A DNA stretch of 64,000 bases from Bdellovibrionales bacterium (lineage in GTDB: Bacteria; Bdellovibrionota; Bdellovibrionia; Bdellovibrionales; Bdellovibrionaceae): positions 186,001 to 250,000 of the forward strand of contig JAFEAQ010000006.1 in the NCBI GenBank assembly GCA_018266295.1, written 5' to 3'. Each line of letters starts with the position of its first letter. Positions within the stretch are counted from its first letter, which is position 1. A model generated the notes under the pieces. The model searched no databases. It saw only the letters and a program-made list of their open reading frames with translations, and was not told where the DNA came from. Shown piece by piece: positions 33,080 through 42,094 of this stretch. The translations under genes were made by a program, and so were the position numbers.

Positions 33080-36001
33080 CTACAGCTCCACCCAGAAATT
33101 GAAACCTTGGTATGTAAGGATCAACCCACGATCTGCGCCCACTTGGCCCATGTTCATGTTGTCGACAAACATACCTCCATCCATGCGGAAGAACTCACCC
33201 GTCATGTACGCACCGGCCTTTGGATTTTTTAACGAAATAAGTTTCAGATTGGAGTCCCCTTGTTTTGAAGAGAAAACCCACTCCGGCGTTTGCTGGTTAC
33301 CGATAAGCATCAGCGGGCCGCCCTCATAAAGCGTTTTCGATCCATCAGCCATACGCAGGCGATATTGACCCTCGGTTTTTAAGCGAGTCACCACCCAAGG
33401 CACACTCCAATCGCGATAGCCTTCTTCATCTGAACGAAGAGGCATCTCGATGAAGTCTTCGCCTTTCATTTGGTAAATTTTCGGCGGAGCCGCCATGCTC
33501 ATGGCGATGACATAATTTCCGTTTGTCACCGTCCACTGACTGAGTTTTTGCGTCGATACGATATTGAACTGCGCATCTAGAGTCGCAATAACCGAGGTAT
33601 TCGCAGCCAGATCCCAAACAACAGCTTTCGTCAGGCCGTCACTCCACAGTGAAACCAGGCCCAACTTTGTCACGTCCGTCGCAGCGCCGGTTGTGCGATC
33701 ATAAAAAATAGATTTCTTATCAGCAGCTACACCGATGTACTTCGCGGTTGTTTTGACAATCTTTGCTTTTGAAAGATCTTCCGCCACTGCAACGATCTTC
33801 GGAACTGGCTGAGTGAAATCCATGATCTGCCATTGGCCGCCGGCGTTCTCGGCAATATAATAGTCGCCGCCTTCCATGTGTCCTTTAGAAACAGCACCAT
33901 GCCATACCGGCACGAGCTGAGCCCCTTGAACTTGCAGACTCCAGAGCTCTCCGGCACTTTCAACCATCAAGTGAGTACTTCCCGCACGCACGACAGTGAC
34001 ATCCGCCATGCCCGAAACTGAATAGATGGTTTGCGTGCCTGCGACAAAATCTTGGCGCAAGAATGAGCCTGCACCATAGGCCCAGCCCACGGAACTTTGA
34101 CGAGCCAGCGTCAACCACGTGAATCCCGCTGGAAGCGCCCTATTTTCAACGCCATTCACACCCATTTTTCCAATGAATGTTTCTTTATCAGTTTTCATGA
34201 AACCAATCCCGTCTTTTGTGACGACGAAGGTCTCTGTATTACCTGGAATTTTTTGATACTTCGAAGTCGCACGCAGCCCACCCCATTGATTGGCTGGTGA
34301 TTGTTGCGGATCCGAATTCAGCCACAAGCTGTATTCGAGCCATTCTTGCAAAGTGCGAGTCTGGCCATTGAGCGAAACAGACTTCGTCAGCTCTTGAGTT
34401 TTAAATTGCAAACACTGAGCATCACTAAAGTTCCAGCAATAAGAATTCGCCAGAACTAAGTTCGCACGAAGCGAGTTATCCGCTTCAGCACTGATTTTAG
34501 TTTTTCTTTCCGCGAAGACTTTTGCAAAATCTCGCTGGATCTTTTGACTTAGATACTGAGGCGCCATTCCCCAGCGCATTCCCGGCTCATCGTTTGGATC
34601 CGACGAAAACATTTTGTTTTTCCAGGCAAAGATCAAAGTTTTTAACTTATAGTCATCGCCATCCAGGCTCAATGCCACGCTATCACGTGCCAGAGCCGCT
34701 GCGGCCTGAACATCTTTACGAATTTTTTCCGGCAGTGGCGAGTAATCAAAAATCTCGAGCTGCTGAATCGTCTCAGTGATGTGCTTATCACGTGAAGGCG
34801 TGCTCCAGTCGTCATAGAGTTGACCATCCGACGCGCAGGAACGGTTTGGGCAGTGCGAGTAGCCCTCTTCAACGATGCCTACACGATTTTTAAACATGTC
34901 TTTCAGATCGTCGTATCCCGATTTTACCAGGGTTACGAAATTCAAGTTTGGTTTTAGGCGCAGCAAAACTTCAAGGAAGTTCGGACGGTCTTTTTCTGTG
35001 ATAAAATCCGGCGCATATTGCTCTAGCGAATAACCCGGCATGTTTTCCGGTTTTTCCAGCGCGTAAGTGCCGTTTTTCACTTTTGGCCAAAGGATTCTTA
35101 AGAAACCGTTCTGACCTTTTTTCGCCTGTTCGCTCCCCCACGACAGAGATTCACTGAGAGTTCTGACTTTGCGAGGAGTTGTTGATTGAATAATCAGATA
35201 TGGCACGAATGCGGTGTCGCTCAAGTCGACTCTGTGTACGAGCTGTGTGTGACCTGAAACTTCGCGTAGATCCAAGTGATGAACGCCCGGCATGAAATTA
35301 TCCGGTGTGATGGCGATCGGATAACTGTCACGCATCAGCACGTGGGTGTAGGTCATATCCAAAAGATAATTCAAAGCCGCACGGAAGCGTTTATCTTCGT
35401 ACCAGTTTTTTGCCGTCGGCAGATTTTGCCACTCAGGGCGCATCGACTGATTGGTCATCAGCACACCGCTCCCCGAAATACGATTTGCTGCCGGAAGTCC
35501 ATTGATGCGGGCAAAAATCCAGCGCGCCGAATACGCCACATCCGCACAGTCCGTTGCGATTTTGTATTTCTGATAGAAATCCGTGTTCATATTCTCAGTC
35601 AGCCACTGAGCATACTTCTTTTCCCAATCCCAGTTCCAAGCTTGAGTCGTCGGCCAGATGCTTCCACCTTGCAAAACCATTTCATTCGACTCAGTTTGCA
35701 GGAGCGGATTCACCGTCTGCACCTGCGAGAAATGAGTTTGCAACTGGTACTGAGCTTTCTCGGCCTCAGAGCGATAGCTATAATACTTGCGTGAAATCAG
35801 ATCTTGCCAGCCATCGGCGTGCTGAACGATTTCTTCGACGCGCCAGAGGCGGTCTTCTTGATAACGAATCAAAAAGACTTTCTCGCCCTGAGCATTGTAT
35901 CCAGAGAGTACTGACTCTGTCGGCTCTGCCATTGGGGCAGCGCTTGCGAAATTAAAAAAAGAGCCCGCAACGAAAGCGGCAGCAAAAAGATGTCGTAGCA
36001 T
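33080..36001 (-). CDS. Large exported protein: transglutaminase-like part plus propeller-like part
   Basis: A 973-residue exported protein with signal peptide MLRHLFAAAFVAGSFFNFASA and an AAGGATGG ribosome site. Near residue 150 comes TDCADVAYSARWIFARINGLP, the form of a transglutaminase/papain-fold active Cys at a helix start. A His in VHHLDLREV (about 243-250) sits where the catalytic His would be. The middle (250-570) is helical. The C-terminal 400 residues consist of short beta repeats with Trp and Gly, like a propeller. Action on prey or self wall proteins is possible but unproven. A hairpin-rich region lies upstream. Confidence 0.65.
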   Translation of the reverse strand: MLRHLFAAAFVAGSFFNFASAAPMAEPTESVLSGYNAQGEKVFLIRYQEDRLWRVEEIVQHADGWQDLISRKYYSYRSEAEKAQYQLQTHFSQVQTVNPLLQTESNEMVLQGGSIWPTTQAWNWDWEKKYAQWLTENMNTDFYQKYKIATDCADVAYSARWIFARINGLPAANRISGSGVLMTNQSMRPEWQNLPTAKNWYEDKRFRAALNYLLDMTYTHVLMRDSYPIAITPDNFMPGVHHLDLREVSGHTQLVHRVDLSDTAFVPYLIIQSTTPRKVRTLSESLSWGSEQAKKGQNGFLRILWPKVKNGTYALEKPENMPGYSLEQYAPDFITEKDRPNFLEVLLRLKPNLNFVTLVKSGYDDLKDMFKNRVGIVEEGYSHCPNRSCASDGQLYDDWSTPSRDKHITETIQQLEIFDYSPLPEKIRKDVQAAAALARDSVALSLDGDDYKLKTLIFAWKNKMFSSDPNDEPGMRWGMAPQYLSQKIQRDFAKVFAERKTKISAEADNSLRANLVLANSYCWNFSDAQCLQFKTQELTKSVSLNGQTRTLQEWLEYSLWLNSDPQQSPANQWGGLRATSKYQKIPGNTETFVVTKDGIGFMKTDKETFIGKMGVNGVENRALPAGFTWLTLARQSSVGWAYGAGSFLRQDFVAGTQTIYSVSGMADVTVVRAGSTHLMVESAGELWSLQVQGAQLVPVWHGAVSKGHMEGGDYYIAENAGGQWQIMDFTQPVPKIVAVAEDLSKAKIVKTTAKYIGVAADKKSIFYDRTTGAATDVTKLGLVSLWSDGLTKAVVWDLAANTSVIATLDAQFNIVSTQKLSQWTVTNGNYVIAMSMAAPPKIYQMKGEDFIEMPLRSDEEGYRDWSVPWVVTRLKTEGQYRLRMADGSKTLYEGGPLMLIGNQQTPEWVFSSKQGDSNLKLISLKNPKAGAYMTGEFFRMDGGMFVDNMNMGQVGADRGLILTYQGFNFWVEL

Positions 36002-36168
36002 TGTCCATCCTTGGGTTGTGACGATCTGGTGAAAATTAGATCACAACATCCGGATAACAATACAGATTTACTTGGTGAATTAAACCCCGCACTAAATTTT
36101 GTGTAGCCCAACAGTCTTCACAAATCCCCAAGACCGCCCGTCACCGACAAACAAGATCCTCCCAGCCA

Positions 36169-36207
36169 AATCGTCTATTATACGACCAGGTCGTCTTATA
36201 GACGATT
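36169..36207. repeat. Imperfect 19-bp inverted repeat
   Basis: Arms 36169-36187 and 36189-36207 match at 17 of 19 positions around a single central base. The inner part contains ACGACC/GGTCGT, related to the hairpin at 36389-36413. Confidence 0.7.
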
Positions 36208-36234
36208 CCTCTTTAAGACTATGATTTGAGACTA

Positions 36235-36331
36235 TGAAATGAAGCGATCCCTTGAAATGGTATAAGGTACGACCCACTCGTATAATATACCATTTGATAA
36301 GAAAGAAACTTTTGAGATGGAGCGATCCCTT
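36235..36331. repeat. Direct repeat pair flanking a nested hairpin
   Basis: Copies at 36235-36253 and 36313-36331 share the core AGCGATCCCTT. Between them, 36255-36264 and 36286-36295 form a perfect 10-bp inverted repeat that encloses a second hairpin TACGA-CCCAC-TCGTA. Confidence 0.7.
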
Positions 36332-36388
36332 ACAAAAAATGGGGCGATAAAAAACACCAACTCAAGTACTTGAACCCAAAGTTCATTC

Positions 36389-36413
36389 CCAGACGACCAC
36401 GATGGTCGTCTGG
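36389..36413. repeat. Perfect 11-bp hairpin with CGA loop
   Basis: CCAGACGACCA and TGGTCGTCTGG surround a three-base CGA. Two hairpins at 48625-48639 and 48706-48720 have the same CCA-CGA-TGG centre (one in reverse), so these may be members of one repeat family. Confidence 0.7.
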
Positions 36414-36514
36414 CCCCGTTCCCACGGATGGACAGCCGTCGCGCAACCGGCGACTGGGCGAACGAAGACGCAAAACACTCATCAACAGATCGTTAACCAA
36501 AACCAGAAAACAAC

Positions 36515-37054
36515 CTAAGCAAAGTAAAGACTCTTCTCCCCACTGCCAAGATTTTCGATCACCAAACTTTGCACCAAAGGATTCAACGCAAAAATCTCCA
36601 CCACCGTCGCCGCAAGATTCAGCTGCTGGTTTTCCACCAAAGACTCTTCAAACGCCCGCTCGCTTTCAAAGCGATACACTCCACCTGCCCACTCGCGGGT
36701 CTCAGCGCAAGCCATGAACAAAGCCCCTGCCTTCCAACCGAAGCTGAAACCGCGTTTTTCGCGGAAGCAGATCTCGTTCAGCACACAACCCTTTGCCTTC
36801 AACTTTGCCGAAATAAAATCGCGGGATTTTTCCAAGAGCGATTGAAAGGAATCCGCAGATGGAAAAGTATTATGTAACTCAGCCAACATCGCATCCGCAT
36901 CCACCAAGTTCAGCAACATGCCCGACATGGGATCGACTGGGGGCTCACTCGGTTTTGCGATGGCTACTTCGAGATCAAAAACAAAAGCCCGGTTTACACC
37001 AGGCTTTGTGATTTTCACTTCAACTGTATGAGATCGATTGAAGGTCAGCTTCAT
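36515..37054 (-). CDS. 6-pyruvoyltetrahydropterin/6-carboxytetrahydropterin synthase-like protein
   Basis: A 179-residue protein whose start overlaps the ppiD stop by one base (TAATG), so it is coupled to ppiD. The central part, VDPMSGMLLNLVDADAML and then a helix, and the later FREKRGFSFGW, fit the layout of QueD-type pterin synthases. In those, the D-P-x-T-G-M and E-T/E-K segments bind pterin. The usual three zinc His residues at the N-terminus are not seen, so the protein may be inactive or do something else. The assignment is tentative. Why it should be coupled to a chaperone gene is unclear. Confidence 0.5.
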   Translation of the reverse strand: MKLTFNRSHTVEVKITKPGVNRAFVFDLEVAIAKPSEPPVDPMSGMLLNLVDADAMLAELHNTFPSADSFQSLLEKSRDFISAKLKAKGCVLNEICFREKRGFSFGWKAGALFMACAETREWAGGVYRFESERAFEESLVENQQLNLAATVVEIFALNPLVQSLVIENLGSGEKSLYFA

Positions 37055-38541
37055 TAAGGTTTCAAAAGCTGGCTGTTCACTTCAACTTTGGAAACTTTTT
37101 TGAACTCGTTCAACCAGTTTCCGAAGAGCATGTTAGAACGGAAAGACTCCGTCATTGTTTTTGTCATTGGGTCCAAAGCAACTGGAGTATCCATTTTTGC
37201 TTCTTTCAATTTCAAAACGTACTTCTCTTCGCCATCGCGAACGATGCGCTTCAAAAGTTTGTTCTCCAATGTCAACTCAGTGATCGCGTTGTTCGCCATC
37301 TGGCTGTTGATTTTAGGAGCCGCATCTTGAGAAAGATCGAACAAGCCAGTCTCTTCCCATTTTGCATTCAAGGCTTTCAAACCGTTATCCAAAGCAGCCT
37401 CGTCGCCCTTTGCCACAGCTTCATCCAATACTTTCATATCTGCTGCGATCTTCTCGTTCGCCAAAAGCTTTTGCGCTACTTGGATTTTTTGCTTATCGAA
37501 GTTTGGCTCAACTGCCGGCTTCTTATCAGTGACCTTAATAAGATGGTAACCGAAAGCCGTTTTCACTGGGCCTGTCACTTTACCAACAGGGGCGCCAAAA
37601 GCAGCGTCGTCAAACTCTTTCACCATTTTGCCACGGCTAAAGAATCCAAGATCCCCGTTCTTCGTTTTTGAACCTGGGTCATCGCTGTTCGCAGCAGCCA
37701 ATTTACCGAAGTCCATCGATGCTGATTTTTTTAGCAAGTCTTGGGCTTTCGCCAAAGCTTTCTTGTCGTCCTCTGGGCTTGCACCTTGCTTCACTTGAAC
37801 CAAGATATGCTGAGCGCGCACTTCTTCATCGGAAGCGTAATCACCTTTGTTCTTTTCAAAATAATCCTGAGCCTTTTTAAGAAACTCTGCGTTACCCAAA
37901 GCCTTCTCAGCTTCAGCCGCGCTGATTGTGAAGTTCTTCGCCAACTGAGTGTTGTCGAGGCGAACGAACTGAACATTCATTTTGTAAGCTTTCAAGTCAG
38001 CCATTTTTGCCGCTTCCACAGCACTCATGCTGGACGCAATGTCAAAAAGATGGCGAACACGCAAGGCTTCTTGTTGTTGACGGATGCTGTTCTCGAAATC
38101 CTTTGGAACTTGGTGAGTCATTTCCAGATAACGGAGGTAGTAATCCTTTTGGAACTGTCCGTTAGACTGAAAAACAGGGATATCTTTAGTTATTGTCTGA
38201 GCAATCTCTTGATCGGCAACGATAATGCCGCTTTTACGTGCAGCTTGTGACATCAATTCACGGTCGACAAGGCCACGAAGGGCTTCCGCGCGGAGTCTGA
38301 ACGCATCGTTTCCAAACATTTCGCCGTAGATTTGCTTCAGATTGTTTTCAGCCGCTTGCATATTTCCGATGGAAATCAGCGTGTCGTTCACCTGTGCAGC
38401 CGCTCCGATACCGCCACCGCCGAGACGGCCCGAAACTCCGAAGAAGACGAACACAAGAATGATCGCTCCGAAGAGAAGCATTGCTGTGAAGTTCTTAGCT
38501 GAAACTTGTTTTCTGAGACGATCTGCCATCGATTGAGACAT
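37054..38541 (-). CDS. ppiD: PpiD-like periplasmic peptidyl-prolyl isomerase
   Basis: A 495-residue membrane-anchored chaperone. A single membrane segment (about residues 18-36, AMLLFGAIILVFVFFGVSG) is followed by a SurA-N-like helical domain (about 50-200). A parvulin domain (about 243-335) has EVRAQHILVQVK, GDLGFFSRGKMV and FGYHLIKV. The C-terminal domain is helical. PpiD assists folding of outer-membrane and periplasmic proteins leaving the Sec translocon. An AGGAG site precedes ATG 38541. It is divergent from the mre operon and followed by the overlapping pterin-synthase-like gene. Confidence 0.9.
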   Translation of the reverse strand: MSQSMADRLRKQVSAKNFTAMLLFGAIILVFVFFGVSGRLGGGGIGAAAQVNDTLISIGNMQAAENNLKQIYGEMFGNDAFRLRAEALRGLVDRELMSQAARKSGIIVADQEIAQTITKDIPVFQSNGQFQKDYYLRYLEMTHQVPKDFENSIRQQQEALRVRHLFDIASSMSAVEAAKMADLKAYKMNVQFVRLDNTQLAKNFTISAAEAEKALGNAEFLKKAQDYFEKNKGDYASDEEVRAQHILVQVKQGASPEDDKKALAKAQDLLKKSASMDFGKLAAANSDDPGSKTKNGDLGFFSRGKMVKEFDDAAFGAPVGKVTGPVKTAFGYHLIKVTDKKPAVEPNFDKQKIQVAQKLLANEKIAADMKVLDEAVAKGDEAALDNGLKALNAKWEETGLFDLSQDAAPKINSQMANNAITELTLENKLLKRIVRDGEEKYVLKLKEAKMDTPVALDPMTKTMTESFRSNMLFGNWLNEFKKVSKVEVNSQLLKP

Positions 38542-38666
38542 ATGTATTCAAACTCCTGTTTTTAAGCGAGTGCCCATTACCTAACGAAAATTTAGTTTTT
38601 TCAAGGAGAAACTGTTGGAATCAGAGAAGGTTTTTGTTACCGTTTCTGTATGTAGCGAGGTGTTCG

Positions 38667-39575
38667 TTGAATTTCTTTAATATCGATCTGAAAAAGATCA
38701 TCATGATAGCCATTGTCCTGGCTTTACCACTTGTGTCTATCAATATGCAGCAAAGACCCCAGGAATCCAATTGGTTGTCCCGTCCTTTCAGTTTCGTGGC
38801 CAGCCTCGCTGAAGAAACTTTCTACGGTTTTTCTGCCGGCGTTCGCGGCACCACAGCGATGTATTTGGATCTTATCAACATCAAAAAAACCAACGCCGAT
38901 CTTGCGACCAAGAACAATGAGCTTTTGACTCGCATGAACGAAATGGCCGAGATGAAGGGCGAAAACGATCGCCTTCGCGCCCTGCTTGATTTCCGCCAAT
39001 CAACAAAAATGGAATTGATCAGCGCGCAAGTCATCGCTTTGGATTTGTTTGCAGACCACCAAACAGTGACGATCAATAAAGGCACACGCCATGGCTTAAA
39101 GGCCGGCCAAGCTGTGATCACTGTGCAAGGTGTTTTAGGTTACATCTATCGCCCGGAAGCTTTCACCGCCAACGTGATGTTGATCACCGACCGTTATTCG
39201 GTTGTTGACGGTGTCGTGCAAAGAACCCGCGCGCACGGAATCGTTGAAGGTAAAAATCCTGGCACTTGTTTGCTTAAGTATGTTGAGAAAACAGAGGACG
39301 TGAAAAAAGGCGACCTTGTTGTTACGGGCGGTCTTGATAACATCTTCCCGAAGGGCTTCCCAGTGGCAGTCGTTGAATCCGTTGAGCGCAAGAACTTCTC
39401 TGTTTCTCTGAAAGTTGATTTGAAACCGGTTGTTGATCCTTACAAAGTCGAAGAAGTCTTCGTTGTTGCCAATGCGATGAACACGGATCTTTCAGACCGT
39501 CTTCCACCCCAGGCTTCTGAGACCAACCCAATTCCAGGCGTTTCTCCAACTCCAGCACCGGAGAAAGCACAGTGA
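38667..39575 (+). CDS. mreC: MreC, rod-shape-determining protein
   Basis: A 302-residue bitopic protein. TTG 38667 is preferred because GCGAGG lies six bases upstream and the protein then begins NFFNIDLKK, directly before the membrane segment IIMIAIVLALPLVSI. The coiled coil (about 75-110, rich in Asn, Glu and Leu, ENDRLRALL) and the MreC beta domain (about 125-275, with TINKGTRHGLKAGQAV and GYIYRP) follow. A Pro-rich tail ends the chain. MreC organises the elongasome with MreD, PBP2 and RodA. The stop overlaps the mreD start by four bases. Confidence 0.93.
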   Translation: MNFFNIDLKKIIMIAIVLALPLVSINMQQRPQESNWLSRPFSFVASLAEETFYGFSAGVRGTTAMYLDLINIKKTNADLATKNNELLTRMNEMAEMKGENDRLRALLDFRQSTKMELISAQVIALDLFADHQTVTINKGTRHGLKAGQAVITVQGVLGYIYRPEAFTANVMLITDRYSVVDGVVQRTRAHGIVEGKNPGTCLLKYVEKTEDVKKGDLVVTGGLDNIFPKGFPVAVVESVERKNFSVSLKVDLKPVVDPYKVEEVFVVANAMNTDLSDRLPPQASETNPIPGVSPTPAPEKAQ

Positions 39576-40108
39576 AGATTCGTTGGAATAAGGTTTTCAA
39601 CTTCCTCCTGCTCTTGATCCTGCTTGTGATCTTGGCGGGATTCCAGAGCACCTTCTGGTATCAGCTTTTCGGAACTGTTCCTGCACCGATGCTATGGCTT
39701 TGCCTGATCGTGTATGTGACTTTGTACCGCAAACTCTACGGCGCACTTTTCACGATCTACATCATGAGTCTTGCCCTGATGGGCTTTACAGTGATGCCGG
39801 TGAAAATGCTGCTCATTACTTTGCTATTGGTGTTCCTGATTCTGTACTCGATCCGCAGCCGCGTTTTCTGGGAAGGCCCTGCGTACTACACTCTGATGTG
39901 CTGTGTGGCGGCTGTGAGCTACCACGTAATTTACTTCTTTGGCTCTTGGGTGATGGAAAGAAACTCTGCACCACTTGAGTTCTGGGACCGCATTATTCAG
40001 CTGATCCTGACTCCGGCCTTCTGCGTGCCGCTGTTCACAATTCTCAATAAGATAGACAAGCTGACTCTCGATGAACTGACGACCGAGACCCGAGGTTATG
40101 ATTTATGA
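39572..40108 (+). CDS. mreD: MreD, rod-shape-determining membrane protein
   Basis: A 178-residue integral membrane protein with about five membrane segments, between mreC and mrdA as expected. GTG 39572 overlaps the mreC stop (GTGA) and its own stop overlaps mrdA (ATGA). Hydrophobic segments include FLLLLILLVILAGF, MLLITLLLVFLILYSI and YYTLMCCVAAVSYHVIYFF. Sequence conservation in MreD is low, so the call relies mostly on location, length and topology. Confidence 0.88.
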   Translation: MKIRWNKVFNFLLLLILLVILAGFQSTFWYQLFGTVPAPMLWLCLIVYVTLYRKLYGALFTIYIMSLALMGFTVMPVKMLLITLLLVFLILYSIRSRVFWEGPAYYTLMCCVAAVSYHVIYFFGSWVMERNSAPLEFWDRIIQLILTPAFCVPLFTILNKIDKLTLDELTTETRGYDL

Positions 40109-42093
40109 GTGATTATGTAAATAACCCCGAAGAAGCCAAGGAGTATCAGCCCCGCTATAGATTGTTCTATATTGCGGTCGCTTGTACCTTTGTCCTCTTC
40201 TCTGCCCGCCTCTGGTATCTGCAAATCATTACCGGTAACGAGCTTCGTGAGTTCTCTGAAAAAAATCGTGTTAAGCAAAATAAAATCACCGCCCCTCGCG
40301 GTTTGTTGCTGGATCGTAACGGCAAAGTTCTAGTTGAAAATCTTCCGGGCTTTGAAGCGGTTCTTTCCCCGCAGTATATCGAGAACATCGACACGATGGC
40401 CAACACCATCGGTCCAATCCTTGGCATGGATGCGGAAAAGATCACTCAGAAAGTTCAAAAGAGCCGCAAACAAAACGGTCCTTTTGCGCAAGTTCGTTTG
40501 AAAGAAAATCTCAGCCGCGAAGAAGTATTCCGACTCAAACGTATCAGACTCGATACTCCAGGGCTTGAGATCCGCGAATCCATCGTTCGTTATTATCCTT
40601 TGAAAGAAGACGGCGCTCAGGTCTTCGGTTACGTGGCCGAGATTTCAAAACGTCAAATTCCTTTGATGAATGACCTTTACAAAGACGTCTTCGCCTTTGA
40701 ACAAGGGGATATCATCGGTAAGAGCGGTCTCGAAGAGACTCTCGAGCGTGACATCCGCGGTAAAGACGGTTTGAGCTTCATTCAAGTGGATGCCCACGGT
40801 CGCGAAACAGTCACAGCAACGCCGAATATTTACGGCGAGCAAATCCGTGACCAAGAACCAATCCACGGTAATAACGCCGTTTTGACCATCGACCGCGATG
40901 TTCAAGAAGCCGCTTACAAGTCGATGACGGACAATCAACGTATTGGTGCGGCCTTTGCGATGAAATCCAACGGCGAAGTTCTGGCTTGGGTCAGCACTCC
41001 GTCTTTTAATCCGAATGACTTCTCGACGGGTTTTGCTCCGAATACTTGGGGAAAACTTATTAACGATCCGTTCAAACCTCTGCGCAATAAAGTGATTCAA
41101 GACTTCCAAGCGCCGGGTTCTACTTTTAAACCACTTGTTGCGGTGGCGGCTTTGAATGAAAAAGTCGTGACGCCGACCACACTCGTGGCAGCCCCAGGCG
41201 TTTTCATGTTCGGCCGCCGTCCTTATCATGACAGCAATCGTAACGGTTACGGCATGATCACGATCTTTGAAGCGATCGAAAGAAGCTCGAACGTATTCTT
41301 CTTTAAAATGGGTATCGCGTTGGGCGTTGATAAGATGTTTGCGTACCTGAATCCTCTCGGTATCGGTCAAAAAACCGGCATCGAGCTTTCGCGCGAAGTG
41401 GCCGGCACCATGCCGAACTCCGAGTGGAAGAAAACAAAGTATGGCGAAGAATGGCAACCGGGTGAAAACTTAAGCACAGCGATCGGTCAAGGTTACGTCG
41501 AGGTGACGCCGATTCAGATGGCCGTTGCTTATAACGCCATCGGCACTGAAGGTAAAGTTGTAAAGCCATTCATCGTTCGTAAAATCATCGACCAAGAAGG
41601 AAAAGTTTTGAAAGAAAACTTCCCACAGGTCGTGCGTGATTTGACCGAAGATCAAAAAACCGGCATTAAAGTAAATCCTGCGAACTTTAAAGTCGTGAAA
41701 GAGGCCATGAGACGCGTGGCCAACGGTGATCATGGTACTGCCCGCTTCTGGAAAATCCCAGGCGTGCCGATGGCCGGTAAAACCGGGACGGCGCAGGTTA
41801 TGAACTTCTCGGCGGATCAAATCTACGCCAGCTGTATGGCGCGCCCTATTCACATGCGCCATCACGGTTGGTTCGTGGCGTGGGCTCCTGCTGAAAATCC
41901 AGAAATCACAGTCGCTGTTCTTGCTGAACACTCGTGCCACGGTAATACGGGGGCGGCTCCGATTGTTCGCGACATCGTACAAGCTTACTTCCAAAAATAT
42001 CATCCAGATGTGATCGAAGCCGGCATGAAAGAGCTTCACATGAAGAAGGCCACGAAGATCAATTTACCGGCAACGACCGTGGAGGACGAATAA
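40105..42093 (+). CDS. mrdA: Penicillin-binding protein 2, elongasome transpeptidase
   Basis: A 662-residue class B PBP that crosslinks peptidoglycan during side-wall growth. One N-terminal membrane segment (about 24-38) is followed by a dimerisation domain with ITAPRGLLLDRNG and a transpeptidase domain. The active Ser lies in GSTFKPL (about residues 344-350), the SxN motif in ERSSN and KTGTAQ near residue 560. An inserted Cys/His pair (YASCMARPIHMRHHGW) is found late in the domain. Overlaps mreD by four bases; rodA follows one base after its stop. Confidence 0.95.
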   Translation: MSDYVNNPEEAKEYQPRYRLFYIAVACTFVLFSARLWYLQIITGNELREFSEKNRVKQNKITAPRGLLLDRNGKVLVENLPGFEAVLSPQYIENIDTMANTIGPILGMDAEKITQKVQKSRKQNGPFAQVRLKENLSREEVFRLKRIRLDTPGLEIRESIVRYYPLKEDGAQVFGYVAEISKRQIPLMNDLYKDVFAFEQGDIIGKSGLEETLERDIRGKDGLSFIQVDAHGRETVTATPNIYGEQIRDQEPIHGNNAVLTIDRDVQEAAYKSMTDNQRIGAAFAMKSNGEVLAWVSTPSFNPNDFSTGFAPNTWGKLINDPFKPLRNKVIQDFQAPGSTFKPLVAVAALNEKVVTPTTLVAAPGVFMFGRRPYHDSNRNGYGMITIFEAIERSSNVFFFKMGIALGVDKMFAYLNPLGIGQKTGIELSREVAGTMPNSEWKKTKYGEEWQPGENLSTAIGQGYVEVTPIQMAVAYNAIGTEGKVVKPFIVRKIIDQEGKVLKENFPQVVRDLTEDQKTGIKVNPANFKVVKEAMRRVANGDHGTARFWKIPGVPMAGKTGTAQVMNFSADQIYASCMARPIHMRHHGWFVAWAPAENPEITVAVLAEHSCHGNTGAAPIVRDIVQAYFQKYHPDVIEAGMKELHMKKATKINLPATTVEDE

Positions 42094-42094
42094 T

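Larger units (their letters stand above)
36002..36514. other. Intergenic region crowded with hairpins and repeats
   Basis: There is no gene here. It contains three large inverted repeats (36169-36207, 36255-36295 and 36389-36413), a 19-bp direct repeat (36235-36253 and 36313-36331, 17 of 19 identical) and a short tandem AGACTATGA. The Pro/Gln-rich open frame across it has no ribosome binding site. The density of structure is unusual for a simple promoter region. Confidence 0.65.
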
